Positions 29,755-41,380 of a stretch of DNA of 64,000 bases are shown piece after piece. Below the pieces are notes generated by a model, which saw only the letters and a list, made by a program, of their open reading frames with translations, made no database searches and was not told the DNA's origin. How positions within the stretch are numbered: the stretch's first letter is position 1; every line of letters begins with the position of its first letter. Source of the DNA: Hormiphora californensis (lineage: Eukaryota > Ctenophora > Tentaculata > Cydippida > Pleurobrachiidae); the NCBI GenBank assembly GCA_020137815.1, contig CM035354.1, positions 7,125,987 to 7,189,986 of the forward strand, read 5' to 3'. Both the position numbers and the translations under genes were made by a program.

Positions 29755-30199
29755 TTACTATAGCAACACACGTGACGTCACTATTGCAACACACGTGACG
29801 TTACTATAGAAACACACGTGACGTCACTATAGCAACACAAATGACGTCACTATAGAAACACACGTGACGTCACTATAGCAACACACATGACGTCACAATA
29901 GCAACACACGTGACGTCACTATAGCAACACACGTGACGTCACTATAGCAACACACGTGACGTCACTATAGCAACACACGTGACGTCACTATAGAAACACA
30001 CTTGACGTCACTATAGCAACACACGTGACGTCACTATAGCAACACACGTGACGTCACTATAGCAACACACGTGACGTCACTATAGCAACACACGTGGCGT
30101 CACTATAGCAGCACACGTGACGTCACTATAGCAACACACGTGACGTCACTATAGCAACACACGTGACGTCACTATAGCAACACAAGTGACGTCACTATA
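29755..30199. repeat. 23-bp minisatellite carrying E-box plus CRE palindromes, adjoining VPS8 stop codon
   Basis: About 19 copies of a 23-bp unit with the core CACACGTGACGTCACTATAG. Each complete unit holds CACGTG (E-box) overlapping TGACGTCA (CRE/ATF site). Point variants are few and mostly lie at the left end (AAATGACGTC, ACATGACGTC). The VPS8 stop codon (30195-30197, minus) falls in the last copy, so the array is the start of the VPS8 3' UTR, between VPS8 and the MICOS gene. Confidence 0.95.
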
Positions 30200-33100
30200 T
30201 TTCATCGTCATCCCCAAAGGGATTCAAACTATCATCAATAGCAAAAGGGTTCGTATCCTCTACCACATCATCGAATGGATTGGTAGAAGATGCAGCTACT
30301 GGTTGTCTACTACCCCCTCCACTACCAGTATCAGATGCCTGATCATCATCACCAAACGGATTCTTGCTGTACAGTCTACTGTTCTCTGCAGAGGGGGGCC
30401 GCCGACCAAACCTCCTCGTTGCAGGGGAGGCGCTATTAGTAGTGGTGAAGGTGGTCGTGACCGGAGGGGGAGGTGGAGGGGGAAGGTAGGTGGGCCGAGA
30501 TGTCATAAAGTCATCCATTCCCTCATCAGCATCATCTCTAACTCCACTACTAGATCGGGCATCTCTTGCTCCACTACCAGGTCGTGGTGATGATTTGTAA
30601 CCTCCTCTCCCCACCATCTCTTCCTCTCCACCACTACTACCACTACTGTCTATACTACTGTTATCCTCTCCATCCTCTCCCCACAACTCGTGTAACAACT
30701 CCAACCTATCTGGACCTCTCCTCACCTTTCTACTTGTATTCAACACCGCTCTCCACCCCTCAAAACCTACCCCTCCCATCCCTCCTCCTCCGTATACCCG
30801 TGTAGTGAGGACCTCCTTCCGACCTCCCACCACCCGATCACTCTCACACAACACACAATACTTGGTGCTCTGGTGCTCCACACAGGCAGTGTGGCAGGTA
30901 TGTGCACAACAGAACACGAGGAAAGATCCCGGCTCGGAGGTGGGGGATATGACGTGACAGCACACAACACACGTGATGTCTGTGACATTCCGTCCCCGGA
31001 GTAGCTCCGCCCTATCCTTCCTCAGCGCAGTGAAGATATCGTTATGAACGATTTGTTTGGTGCTTGTCAGCAGTACCTCTTCGTACATCAACGTATCCAG
31101 CATGTTACCTATCACCCTCTTGATATCTCCATACGTCCTCAACATCTTACTGGAACTACTTTTAATCAGCTTATCCAAGACTTTAGATGAGCTAACAAAA
31201 CCGAGCATGTTATCTATCAGGCCCTCCTGAAGGGTCACACAATCCTGGCCAGAGTCCAGAGAGAGAAGGAGGTCCACAAGGGAGAACCAGTAGGATTCCT
31301 TGTCACCCGGAGAGAGCTGGTGAGAATTCCTCTGACAGAAACTGATGATCTTTGTTAGTGTCTCCTCGATAAAGTTCAGTTGCCCCTCATCAATACGGAT
31401 CCCTCAGCACGTCGTAGTAGAGTTTAAAGGCATCAGAAAGCTCCCCTTTCCTCTCGTAAAGATATGCTGCAGCATCCTTTAGGTTAGCAATCAGACACAT
31501 TTCAAGGATCGTATCGAGATTGTAACCAGCCGCAACTCTCAAATACGGACACACAAACTCAGGATTGTATCTCGTCATCAGATCTATGTAAAGATGATGT
31601 ATGGAAGGGGTTAACAACTCCTTCCTCTTCACCCCTCTCCTTGCTAACATCAAACACACACTGGAGAAGGGAGTACAACACCCTCGGTTTCCCTCTCAAC
31701 ATCTCTACTATCTGCTCCAGATCCGCACTAAACACCTTGAGGAATCAGAGTGGCAGTGTCCTCGTTGTTTATTGCAATCAGCTTATCAATGTTCCCCACA
31801 CATGTTTCTCTGATCTTAACCCTGTCCGCGTCAGTGTAGTTGCCGTTCATTACTTGATAGATGAAGGAGAAGACCTTGTCGGTTCTGCTGGTGTCCGACC
31901 AGTAGCAGTAGAGGACTCTGTCATACTCGCCACGCCGCTCGTAAATCACCTCACTCACCTGGGAGTATCATAAAAGAAGAGTTAGTATTTGAGTAAGATG
32001 TTGTACCACGAACTACGGTCTACGAAGAGGGTTTGGGTTTATATCAGGATTCAGGGGTTTTACACATTGTAGGGGGAGGAAACAGGTCACAAACAACAGA
32101 ACAACCAACATTACATAACATGTGTAACAAAGTAGTCGAGTCAGTACACAACAACCATCACCAGAAATCTACACAGCATGTTACCTGATAAAACTCAGCC
32201 CTCTCAGACAGCTCCAACAACCTCGCCTCATTGAACTCCTCAATACCCACTGACAGCACCAGCTCCAACAGCGCCTGTTCCCTCTCCTCGTGCCCATACA
32301 GGTCATTAGTTGCCAGACAATCCAGTGCCTGGTCCAGGTACTTCTTGTCAAGATAGAAGGAATGATGCACCTTGGCCCTTGCCAGGAACGTGAACAAGTT
32401 CCCTATTTGGAGGGGTGTGTAATTGCTCCCCTCCTCGATCATCACATACAGCAGGATATCAATGACTATCTGGTGTATTGGTAGGCACTCCCCGTGACTA
32501 AAACTAACGATCATCACATTAAGGAACTCTCTCGTATCAAGGTCCAATATCATCTTCACAAAAGGGTAATCAGGTTCCATGTCATCATCCATTTCCTCCC
32601 CACTGTGCCGACAAAACACCGTATTAAACACATTATTCTGGATCCTTGTCACCTCGTCTGGATCAGTAGCGTGCACGTTCCCCACCAGACAGTTGCTAAT
32701 GTACATGAGGACCACGTACCCAACCTGCTTGTGGGTCGGGTCTCCGTGTAACAGTTGGGGTCCCAGGATCTCCAACAAGTCTCGGAGTGGAGTCTGGTAG
32801 TCATGGAGACAAGCGTTATAGATGAACAGTGTCCCTTGGTACAGATCATACTCCCTGCAAAGGAGCAGGGTGTTGTGGATGTCCAGGTTGTGGGGGTCCA
32901 GCTGAAGGATGCAGTTCTCGAATGTATCCAGTTTTCCAGCCCCCTGGAAATGCCCCAACAGCTCCTTCATCAAAACAGGGTTCAGAGATTTGATCTTGTT
33001 ACCCGTAACATAAGGTTCCAGTGCCTCAAAGAATGTCCTTTGCACGGCCGGGATTTTGGAGAGAAGAGAGTAGATTTCATCGTAGATTAGTTGTGTGTTG

Positions 33101-34755
33101 TCCGTCCGGACACAAGCGTTGATGCACCGATCGAGAGATATAGCCAGTTGGCCCAGATCTTGCTGTGTCTCCTCAATGTAATGTGAGAAGATGTCAAATA
33201 TGAGACCCAAACACGACTCCCGGACACGATCCATGTCCCTGAACACGAGAGAGCTCACCCCTTTACCTTTTCCAGCGTAGAAAGTGAGCGCTAAATCGAG
33301 TGCACCCTCAAAATGCATGTCCCGCTGTAAATCAACAATTCTTTGCCGCCACGGGTTGGAAACTATCTTCAATATGTCACGTGCCCCCAGGATCCACGTG
33401 GCGCCAGGATAGCTAACAATAGTGTTGTAACACGCGTACTGAGAAGCCACGTGCATGGCCTTACTAACATTCCCACCCGTTGTTAGGGACCGATAGAACG
33501 CCGTACTGTAACACAACCCAATATCAGGTACACATGTAACAGTCTGAAGGCGTGACAGACTCCCAACATCCACAAGATGCAACTTTTCCGTGCTGTCCAG
33601 AACTCCCACAGTGTTAGTGTTAAACCAAAACACGGATATCAGCCGGAACTCGAAACTACAGGATTTAATCTTCCTGGGAAACACCTGACCGAGTGAGTCC
33701 ACGTGAAGGGAGTACATGACAAATCGAGATGCACGTGCAACTAGGAGTTTAGGGTTCGGACAATCCAGGGGGTGGTAGTACCACTTGATAGAGGGTAGGG
33801 AGGTCGCATCACCCCACAACTTTATCCGGTATTTCACATTAGGATATGGTTTTAGGGAGATTAACATGACCTGCCTGAAGGAGCACAACCCGATAATAGA
33901 CAGTGGATAGTAAGGGTGATCGTAGTTCACCATGAGTCTCTCGATATCTAACACCTCGCCATGTGACCCACTGAATAAACACGTGCTATCTGAGCTCCTC
34001 ATCGTTAGTTTCTTAGTTAACTTCACCTCAAACACAGACCCCTGGGAGACAATATACAGGAAATTAGTCCGATCCACTACAATCACCTTGATGACAGTGC
34101 TACCAGGTACTTTAACATCAACCCTCTGAATATGTGAACCAGTGTCAACATCCCAGATGTGGATGGCACCTGCTGTGTAGGATGCAACTAGGATACCATC
34201 AAGTGAACTGAGGGAGGTCACCGGGCCGCTATCACTACCCACTTTACCCGTGTTGATCTGGGTATGAGACTGCCCATCCGGGGTCATGATTCCTATTTTG
34301 CCCGATTGAAACCCGATACCGACATCTTTACCCACGATGCAGACAGCAGTGGCCCGGTCCTTTCTGCTACACACACCTCCTAGCAGGGAGAGAGGAGATG
34401 ATTTCACTATCTCTCCATACAGAACCCTGTTTGTTTTTATCTCTCCTCCACCACCAGGAACTAACTGTCTGGGTCGTCCAAAACTGGAGCTGTTTGATAT
34501 TATCGACTGTATATCATCATCCACACACAGAACGCTGTGGATATCCTCTCGCAGATCACTATCAAGGAGGTTTATCGGGTCATCCTGAGCCAGGATATCA
34601 TCCAGAGAGGGAAGGACTGTCAGTTCGGGGATATCGAGATCTTCCACTCCAGATTTTAGGGATTCAGTATCGTTAGATTCGATAATCTTTTTCAGCTGCT
34701 GGTTTATCAGTTCTGTCTCCCGCTCCTCTCTATCCCTCAGCCTGATGTCCTCCAT
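30195..34755 (-). CDS. VPS8: VPS8 (CORVET subunit) homologue with three +1 frameshifts
   Basis: Family role: subunit of the CORVET endosomal tethering complex acting with Rab5. Exon 1 is 34755-32185 (857 codons), exon 2 is 31958-30195. A beta-propeller-like N-terminal part (SLDGILVASYTAGAIHIWDV, VVDRTNFLYIVSQGSVFEV) is followed by the conserved helical core (MHFEGALDLALTFYAGKGKG, AEFYQ/VSEVIYERRGEYDR, AAAYLYERKGELSDAFKLYY, FCQRNSHQLSPGD). A RING-type finger follows (CVVCCHVISPTSEP ... CCAHTCHTACVEH ... YCVLCE), then a disordered tail with four NPF motifs ending NPFGDDDEI. Exon 2 needs one base removed at each of three places to stay in frame: near 31736-31740 (ATTCCTC), near 31625-31631 (GAGGGGTG) and near 31397-31402 (AGGGATCC). 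On both sides of each the protein matches VPS8. The start is the first ATG (34755), giving MEDIRLRDREE. Confidence 0.92.
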
Positions 34756-35167
34756 TGCTGACAACTAGTAGTAGTCGGGGCCACTATATGTGGAGGAATG
34801 GGAGATAACAGAAGGATGCAGAAGTGATGAGGTGGTCAGACGAGAGTGTAGGAAAGTGTTACCACATTGTGTGTGGCAAAACACCACTGTTGAAATGTCA
34901 CGGCGGTACCATTGTTACACTAGAAAGGGAGGGAGATTGTTAATGTATAGGGGAGGGGGAGATTTTCAATGTAGAGGGGAGGGGGAGATCGGAGATAAGA
35001 AAAGACATAAAATTTAGTTACACATTAACTTACATCAACAGAAAGCAATAAATTTACAAAACTCTGAATCTTTACAAACTAACCCTTATATAAATCTGCA
35101 CCAAAACATTTAATCTGAATCTAAAAACTTTGAAGAAATCTGTTTAACAAACGAGCGTCTTTAGTTT

Positions 35168-38100
35168 TTATTTGTCTGAGCTTTTAGCAATTATGTCCTC
35201 GCTTTTTCCGCCTGAACCCTGAAACTCCTTGCAAATTCTCCCGGAAACCTCCCACAACTTTTCCTGAACATCCTCCATTATCCACTTCTTTTTCAGTGGT
35301 TTTATTCTACAGGAGGAGTAATACTGATCCCTCTCTACACTGGCATCTGTAGCACAATGAATAGAAGTAGCCGCCCCTTGTTCTGGCGTTTTGCCAAATT
35401 TAAAGACACACCTGAAACACCCCGCCCAGCAACCGCTAATATCTCTATCTATATCGGTGTTTACCATACCAGGGTGTAGGGAGACTGCTGTAACGTCAGG
35501 ATATCGCTTAGAGAACTCCTTAGCAAAGTAGATCCTTGCCCTGTTACTGGCAGCGTACTTTTTAAACTGGGTGTCGAGGTTTGCATCTTTGGGAAGGGGT
35601 TGGAATAGGGAGGGAAGAGGGTCCCCCTCAAGATCAGGTTGTGTAATGTTGTAACCTTCATGGGCATCTGAGGAGACCACTACCAGTCGAGCATTGGATG
35701 AAACCAGCAAATCAGCTGAAAAAGATGTTATACTTTAGCGCAACAATCAATTGGGAAGTATTCTTTGTTTCTATGCAAAAAGATAGGGTTGAGTAAGGTT
35801 TAGTTTTCTGTTGTTTGAACTTACTGAGAAGCATTGCGAGATAAAAGTGTCCCAGATAGTTTATTCCAATAGTCGCATCCACCCCTTCCTTGGTAGCCCT
35901 AAACGGAGGACAAATAACTCCTGCATTGTTTACTAGAATATCCAGTCTATCTTTATCTTTTTTAAACTGTTCACCAAACTCCCGGATACTTTCAAAAGAT
36001 GCCAAGTCAACCAAGAAGTATCGGACCTGAAAAGGCTTGATTATGATTGAATATTAGGACATAACGGCTCTGTCTGCACCATTTTAGTTGTGTTGATTTT
36101 TTGGCATACGCTGCAGGCCCCTCTACGAGTGTATATATATATATATATAGGGTCTGTAGCGTATTCCAAATTGAGTTTGGTTTAGTTTCGGGGAGGGGGA
36201 GCGAGTTGGGGAAGGGTTTCGTTGATAAGGACCTTTTGGCTCTTTCTCGGGTATTAGGTATTAGGGGATGGTTGGGTTTAAACTTGTTTCTAGTTGCCGC
36301 TTGCCGTTAAACAGGAAGTTAAAGACAGAAAACGCACTGCTATAATGATAATTAGTTTATTAATTTTAAGTTTCCATCATTAAAGACAAATCAGATTTAA
36401 AAATTGATAAAAACGTGCTGGTTTATTAAAAATATGACATTTATTGTTATCCTTTCTTCGTCCCAAAATAAAATGTTTATAAAAAGCCTCCCTCACTATC
36501 AGTTACACTGTCTTGTTCGCTGATATCACTGTCCCCACTGTCCTCATAACTAGGCCGATCAAAGTATTTACAACCGTCATAAATTCTGTCAGGCAACAAA
36601 TTAGGAACAAGCTCACGTTCATCCAAATCAGAACATTGTTGAGTGCAGAAATAACTGATAATGTTTACAAGATAGTTCTCCTTGTCCTTTCCTGCGTTGA
36701 CCAGTTCAGTTATTGCGAAGATGAGGTCCTGAGGCGGTAGGTTTAGGGTTTCAACAAGAAGAAACCTGTTAGAGACCAAGGTTAACCAGACGGGGTGTTT
36801 GCTCCTAATCGCAAACTCAACCATCCACTCATCGGACATCGTAGAACCCTCATGATCAGACTTCTCGTTCATCGCCATCACAAGGTATTTAAATACCCCA
36901 TCAACCTGGTACATGGTAGCCCACGGTAACAGCCACTCCCAGACCTCCTTCAGAGTCGCATGCTCTTCAACACCCTTCCCACCCTCACCCAGAATGAGCT
37001 TGAGGGCCTCCAAGATACGCTGAGGGGCTGAGGGAACGGTCATGGTTCGGGTTCGACCTTCCTCAAAACTTGAAGCAAGCATGCTTTTCAGAATGGGAGA
37101 TGACAGATCTTGTTCGGTAACCTCCACCCCTGGTGCCCCTTCCTCCCCGAGAATTCTTACCATCCCGGTAATATGTCCCTTCTTGGGAGACTGTTCCTCT
37201 CTTAGATGCTCGGTCTGTGAACCCTGCAAATACCGGACTAGACAGAGGAAGAGTCGAAGAAGTAATTCCGGAGGATCTGTTTCCCGCGGTTCCACGATGT
37301 TACAGAGGGAAGGACCGAGCTTAGTATCGAATCTCACTGACAGAAATACTTCCGAAAGTTCCACCAGATACTCGCTCGGATCAGATTCTGCACGAAGACT
37401 GTTCACCCAATGCAGACTAATCTCAGTATTCATAATTTTATCAGAGCCAAAGTCCCAGAATTTCTTGAGTTCGCAGTTCTGCCTTGGTGATGTCAGCCCC
37501 TCTTCGTGGGCCCACGGAGGATCTGTTTCCCGTGGTTCAATGATGATACTAAGTCCGTGGGCTTTTTTCGCTGCTCTTTTCAAGTCGACTGCTAGTTTTG
37601 GAGTGACTGAGTGGTTCTGTCGTAGTTTGTAAATCTCACGTAGTCCAATACATCTGAGCAGGGGATGCGTGTTGATGTGCCAAAATGAAGCTTGGAGTGA
37701 TTTGCCGTTAAATGTACCCGAATACAGCGAGGAAAAAGATTTGGTGAACCAGGTTCCATACTTGGCAAACAAGTCCATGACAAGAATGATATGTTCCTTC
37801 GTTACAGAAATACGGAATACTTCGTCCTCAGCCAGTTCAATGACATCCTTTGTTACCGTAGCAACCACTTCCTTCACTGATTCAGTGCACTCAGTACAGT
37901 CCAGTTTGCGAAGAGCTTTTAGAAATTTGACGATCACCTCATTTAAAAGTTTTTCCTTCTGGAATACCCTATAAACCCGTGTTCCACCCCTCTCTAAGAA
38001 GAGGAAGAGGGCATCACGACAAGCCTTCGCCCACTTCTCCACAGATTCACGGGGTTTAGATATGAAAGAAGCTAACGCCTGGTAAACACCCTCGGAAATG

Positions 38101-39640
38101 GGCATGGCCAGTCCCTCCCGATTAATCTTTCGAAGTGCGCCGATAACCTCAACATATCTCTGATCAGCACATTTCGTAGTATTGAGGACACTGGCGAAGG
38201 CTTTGTCCCTGCTCGCTGGAGTGGTTTTGTACAAAATCGCTTTGGTATCGCCATGAGCATCTAAGTACAGTTTAGCTAGGCCTTCCGGATACAAAACACA
38301 TATTTCCTTCGCCAAATCACCGAGATTCTTCCTCAAATTATCATCCACAGCAAAGCATTTCTGCAAGGAAGAAGGGAGACGGTCTTTTATGGCTACATAG
38401 GTAAATACCGTTTTAGTAATGCCCATCACGACGGAACCTTCTAAACAGCGGAGTTTAATGGCCAACTCGGCAACAGAGTTTACCAGGTTCACAAACGCTT
38501 TATATTCTTCCATGTCTCGAGTAGAAAAGGAAAAGTCGCCCATTATTTTAGTCAGCTCGGTAAAGATCAGTCTATCATTTGTAGCTAGAGTCTGTTTATT
38601 CAACAACTGTGTTTCTAGATACTCAAACACTTTTTGAAAGGCAAATATTGGATCTTCCTGCTCGTTTCTAAATTTTGTGTTGCTCATAAACTTGAGAGAT
38701 TGAAGGTAGCAGTCTGGAATCTCCAAGAAGTTGTCAACGACGAATGGCCGATAAAAATCCCTCCAATCGTCATCTTTCATCTCGTTCAAAATGATAAGGA
38801 GACTGTTGATGAGATCTGGAGGAAGGTTCTTGCGAGAAATCAGGATAGGAATTGAGTACTTGAAGGTGGACTCTTTCAGCAGCTCAACCTTCTCCCCAGA
38901 TCCGCAGTAAAGTCTAAAAATATCCTCGAGAATTTTCTGTATTGCTTGGTAATCCCAGAAGTCTGGACTCTGCACCAGCAGAGCACGTAGATCCTCACAA
39001 TCGTCTTCGATGCATCGAGCTTGGCGCTTGGCAGGTGGCTCTGTCATGAAATGGGTCCTAAAAGGTAGAGTGTGTGAAAGGGGGAAGGAGAAGAGTCAAT
39101 TCCTAGAGCGTATAACATTGGTGCTCCGTGCTATTGGCCGCCTGCATAAACCGTTGTCCAAGACACAGTCCACGACCTCTTAGACTCATTCTACTGACAT
39201 TGAATGCTTTATTGTGCACCTTGGACTTCGTGGACCGCGTCGCGGGCGGCCAATATGACGGAGCACCAATGAAATAACACTAGGTGGTCGAAACTAGAAA
39301 GTCTATGGTCATGGACTATAGTGGATGGGATCGATGGAAGGCAAATTGGACTAACTAGGGGACCCCTAGTGGGGTCATGGGGTCATTCAGGGTCATGGGT
39401 TCAGGAAGTTAACTCAGTTAAGTTTTGGTATGAAAATTTTAAATATTTACACATAATTATTACATTATCGTGTCCTGCAGCAGTTTTGATCTCTTTCACT
39501 GCCTCCTCGCAAGTCTCTTTATTTCTACCGATTATGGTTACATCTGCACCCCTCTCGGCCAGAGCAAGGGCAGTTGGTTTTCCTATTCCACTATTTCCAC
39601 CTGTCACTAGGACCGTCTTACCTTCCAATTCCTTCACCAT
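35168..39640 (-). CDS. RDH11-14-like short-chain dehydrogenase, copy A, with large gene-containing intron
   Basis: Family: SDR7C retinol dehydrogenase-like, NADP-dependent membrane reductases. Exons (minus): 39640-39464, 36026-35825, 35715-35168, giving 308 aa. Rossmann motif TGGNSGIGKP, then LVNNAG, the catalytic serine region VVVSSDAHEG, and the end VSLHPGMVNTDIDRD. At the active-site helix the sequence is YAASNRARIYFAKEF: aligned with YCHSKLANVLFTREL of vertebrate RDHs, the YxxxK lysine is N. Donor 1 is GTAATA, weaker than the GTGAGT of copies B and C. Intron 1 is 3.4 kb and contains a complete single-exon ORF on the same strand (36477-39047). Exon 1 could instead be an orphan first exon; phase and homology support the join. 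Confidence 0.7.
36477..39047 (-). CDS. Unrecognised 856-aa intronless protein nested in SDR copy A intron
   Basis: One uninterrupted ORF from MTEPPAKRQARCIEDDCEDL to a Ser/Asp/Glu-rich end (SGDSDISEQDSVTDSEGGFL). The composition is that of a soluble, mostly helical protein: regular Leu spacing and no membrane segment. The KRQAR start could be a nuclear signal. The octapeptide EPRETDPP occurs twice, about 250 bp apart (DNA near 37270-37300 and 37520-37550), suggesting a short internal duplication. Two AATAAA signals (minus strand, about 36440 and 36425) follow the stop by 30-55 bases, so it should be its own transcript. I do not recognise the family; an ARM/HEAT-like fold is only a guess. Confidence 0.7.
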   Translation of the reverse strand: MTEPPAKRQARCIEDDCEDLRALLVQSPDFWDYQAIQKILEDIFRLYCGSGEKVELLKESTFKYSIPILISRKNLPPDLINSLLIILNEMKDDDWRDFYRPFVVDNFLEIPDCYLQSLKFMSNTKFRNEQEDPIFAFQKVFEYLETQLLNKQTLATNDRLIFTELTKIMGDFSFSTRDMEEYKAFVNLVNSVAELAIKLRCLEGSVVMGITKTVFTYVAIKDRLPSSLQKCFAVDDNLRKNLGDLAKEICVLYPEGLAKLYLDAHGDTKAILYKTTPASRDKAFASVLNTTKCADQRYVEVIGALRKINREGLAMPISEGVYQALASFISKPRESVEKWAKACRDALFLFLERGGTRVYRVFQKEKLLNEVIVKFLKALRKLDCTECTESVKEVVATVTKDVIELAEDEVFRISVTKEHIILVMDLFAKYGTWFTKSFSSLYSGTFNGKSLQASFWHINTHPLLRCIGLREIYKLRQNHSVTPKLAVDLKRAAKKAHGLSIIIEPRETDPPWAHEEGLTSPRQNCELKKFWDFGSDKIMNTEISLHWVNSLRAESDPSEYLVELSEVFLSVRFDTKLGPSLCNIVEPRETDPPELLLRLFLCLVRYLQGSQTEHLREEQSPKKGHITGMVRILGEEGAPGVEVTEQDLSSPILKSMLASSFEEGRTRTMTVPSAPQRILEALKLILGEGGKGVEEHATLKEVWEWLLPWATMYQVDGVFKYLVMAMNEKSDHEGSTMSDEWMVEFAIRSKHPVWLTLVSNRFLLVETLNLPPQDLIFAITELVNAGKDKENYLVNIISYFCTQQCSDLDERELVPNLLPDRIYDGCKYFDRPSYEDSGDSDISEQDSVTDSEGGFL

Positions 39641-39948
39641 TGGTTTACCCTAGAGGATGTGGAAGCGGTAAATCGAGGTTCGACTGTACAAACTACAAAC
39701 ACAGTAAGTTTAGATGAAAATAAGTTTGTTATCTAAGATAAAAAAGAGGTACACATTACATTATTTAGGTAAGTAAAAAAGAAACCAATAACTACTGAAC
39801 AAATAAAAAATCTTAAATTTTCAAAATATTCTCTTAATTCTGAATTTAAAAAAGCATACTCTGATACGAAAAAACTAAAAAAGAAGGTTCTAAAGAAATA
39901 AAACACATTAGCGTGTAAACATAACTCCTGGATTAGTTCTGTCCTGAT

Positions 39949-41044
39949 TTAGTTATTATCTCCCTGGTATCCGCGTGACGCCTCAAACGCCTTACAAATC
40001 CTCTCAGACACCTCCCACAACTTCTCCTGAATAGTATCAAAATACCATTGCCCATATAATTGCCTATAATTCTGGCATGGTCTCACTCTGCAGTTGGAGA
40101 ACCATTCACCTCTCTCTACACTGGCCTCTGTAGCACAGTAAATGGAGGTAGCGGCCCCTTGTTCTGGCGTTTTGCCAAACCATCTCGACATCCTCCTGAG
40201 AAAACCACCCCAGCATCCATGAATATCCCGAGATAAATTAGTATCGACACATCCGGGGTGCACGGAAACTGCTGTAATAGCGGGATATCGCTTGGAGAGC
40301 TCCTTAGCAAAGTAGATCCTTGCCTTGCAGCTGGCAGCGTACTTATAACTCTCCATTCCGGCAGGCTGGAAAAGGCGGGGTAAGGGAGAACCCTCAAGCC
40401 AATTAATATGGATAGGTCCCCTTGTGTGAGATTCAGATGTCAAAACAACCACTCTGGCCTTAGATGCAACCAGCATATCAACTGTAGGAGAAGTAGTTTA
40501 GTTTCAGAATTAATGTTGTCCTCCATCGGAGGCCCCCGGACGTGCTGTCATACATTAGGGAGTAGCTTTAGTTTCAACTTACTGAGTAGCAATGTGAGAT
40601 AAAAGTGTCCCAGATAGTTTATTCCAATAGTCGCATCCACCCCTTCCTTGGTAGCCCTAAACGGAGGATTAATAACTCCTGCATTGTTTACTAGAATATC
40701 CAGTCTATCTTTATCTTTTTTAAACTGTTCAGCAAACTCCCGGATACTTTCAAAAGATGCCAAGTCAACCAAGAAGTATCGGACCTGACAAATTAAAAGA
40801 TTTACGGGTAATGTTGTTCCAGATAGTAAAATAACTCAGCACAGAACAGGTCTCAATTAGTACTCACATTGTCGTTCTTTGAAGCAGCTTTGATCTCCTT
40901 CACTGCCTCCGTACAGGTAATCCTGTTTCTACCGATTATGGTTACATCTGCACCCCTCTCGGCCAGAGCAAGGGCAGTTGGTTTTCCTATCCCACTATTT
41001 CCACCTGTCACTAGGACCGTCTTACCTTCCAAATCCTGTACCAT
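39949..41044 (-). CDS. RDH11-14-like short-chain dehydrogenase, copy B
   Basis: Exons (minus): 41044-40868, 40784-40583, 40481-39949, giving 303 aa with the same intron positions and phases as copies A and C. Motifs: VTGGNSGIGKP, DILVNNAGVINPPFR, VVVLTSESHTRG, then YAASCKARIYFAKELSKRYP, where the YxxxK position is C and a lysine sits one residue later, and VSVHPGCVDTNLSRD. An upstream in-frame ATG exists (MLPKNKFSRL, about 41077), preceded by a hydrophobic stretch that could be a signal anchor. I chose 41044 because copies A and C start at the equivalent place. Confidence 0.8.
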
Positions 41045-41380
41045 TAGTCTAGAGAATTTGTTTTTGGGTAACATTGGGGATTTGATGAAAAACAAGGAGC
41101 AGAAAACGAAATAAACGATTATTAACTGACTAGGTATAAGAAAGGCCAACTAAATCTAATACACAAAGATAGTACATAATATATACAAAACACATCAGTT
41201 ACAAATATTATTTTACAAATAAAACTGCTGGTAAGAACTCTTTTAAAGTCTGAATCTAAAAAAATAGCTCTGATTAAAATAAACAGTATGGTTTATTAAA
41301 GTAGGAGGCGTAGGATACTGAACTCAAAGAGCAGCCACCCGGTTTAAGGCGCCACTTTCCATATCTTCTCTCTGCTTACA

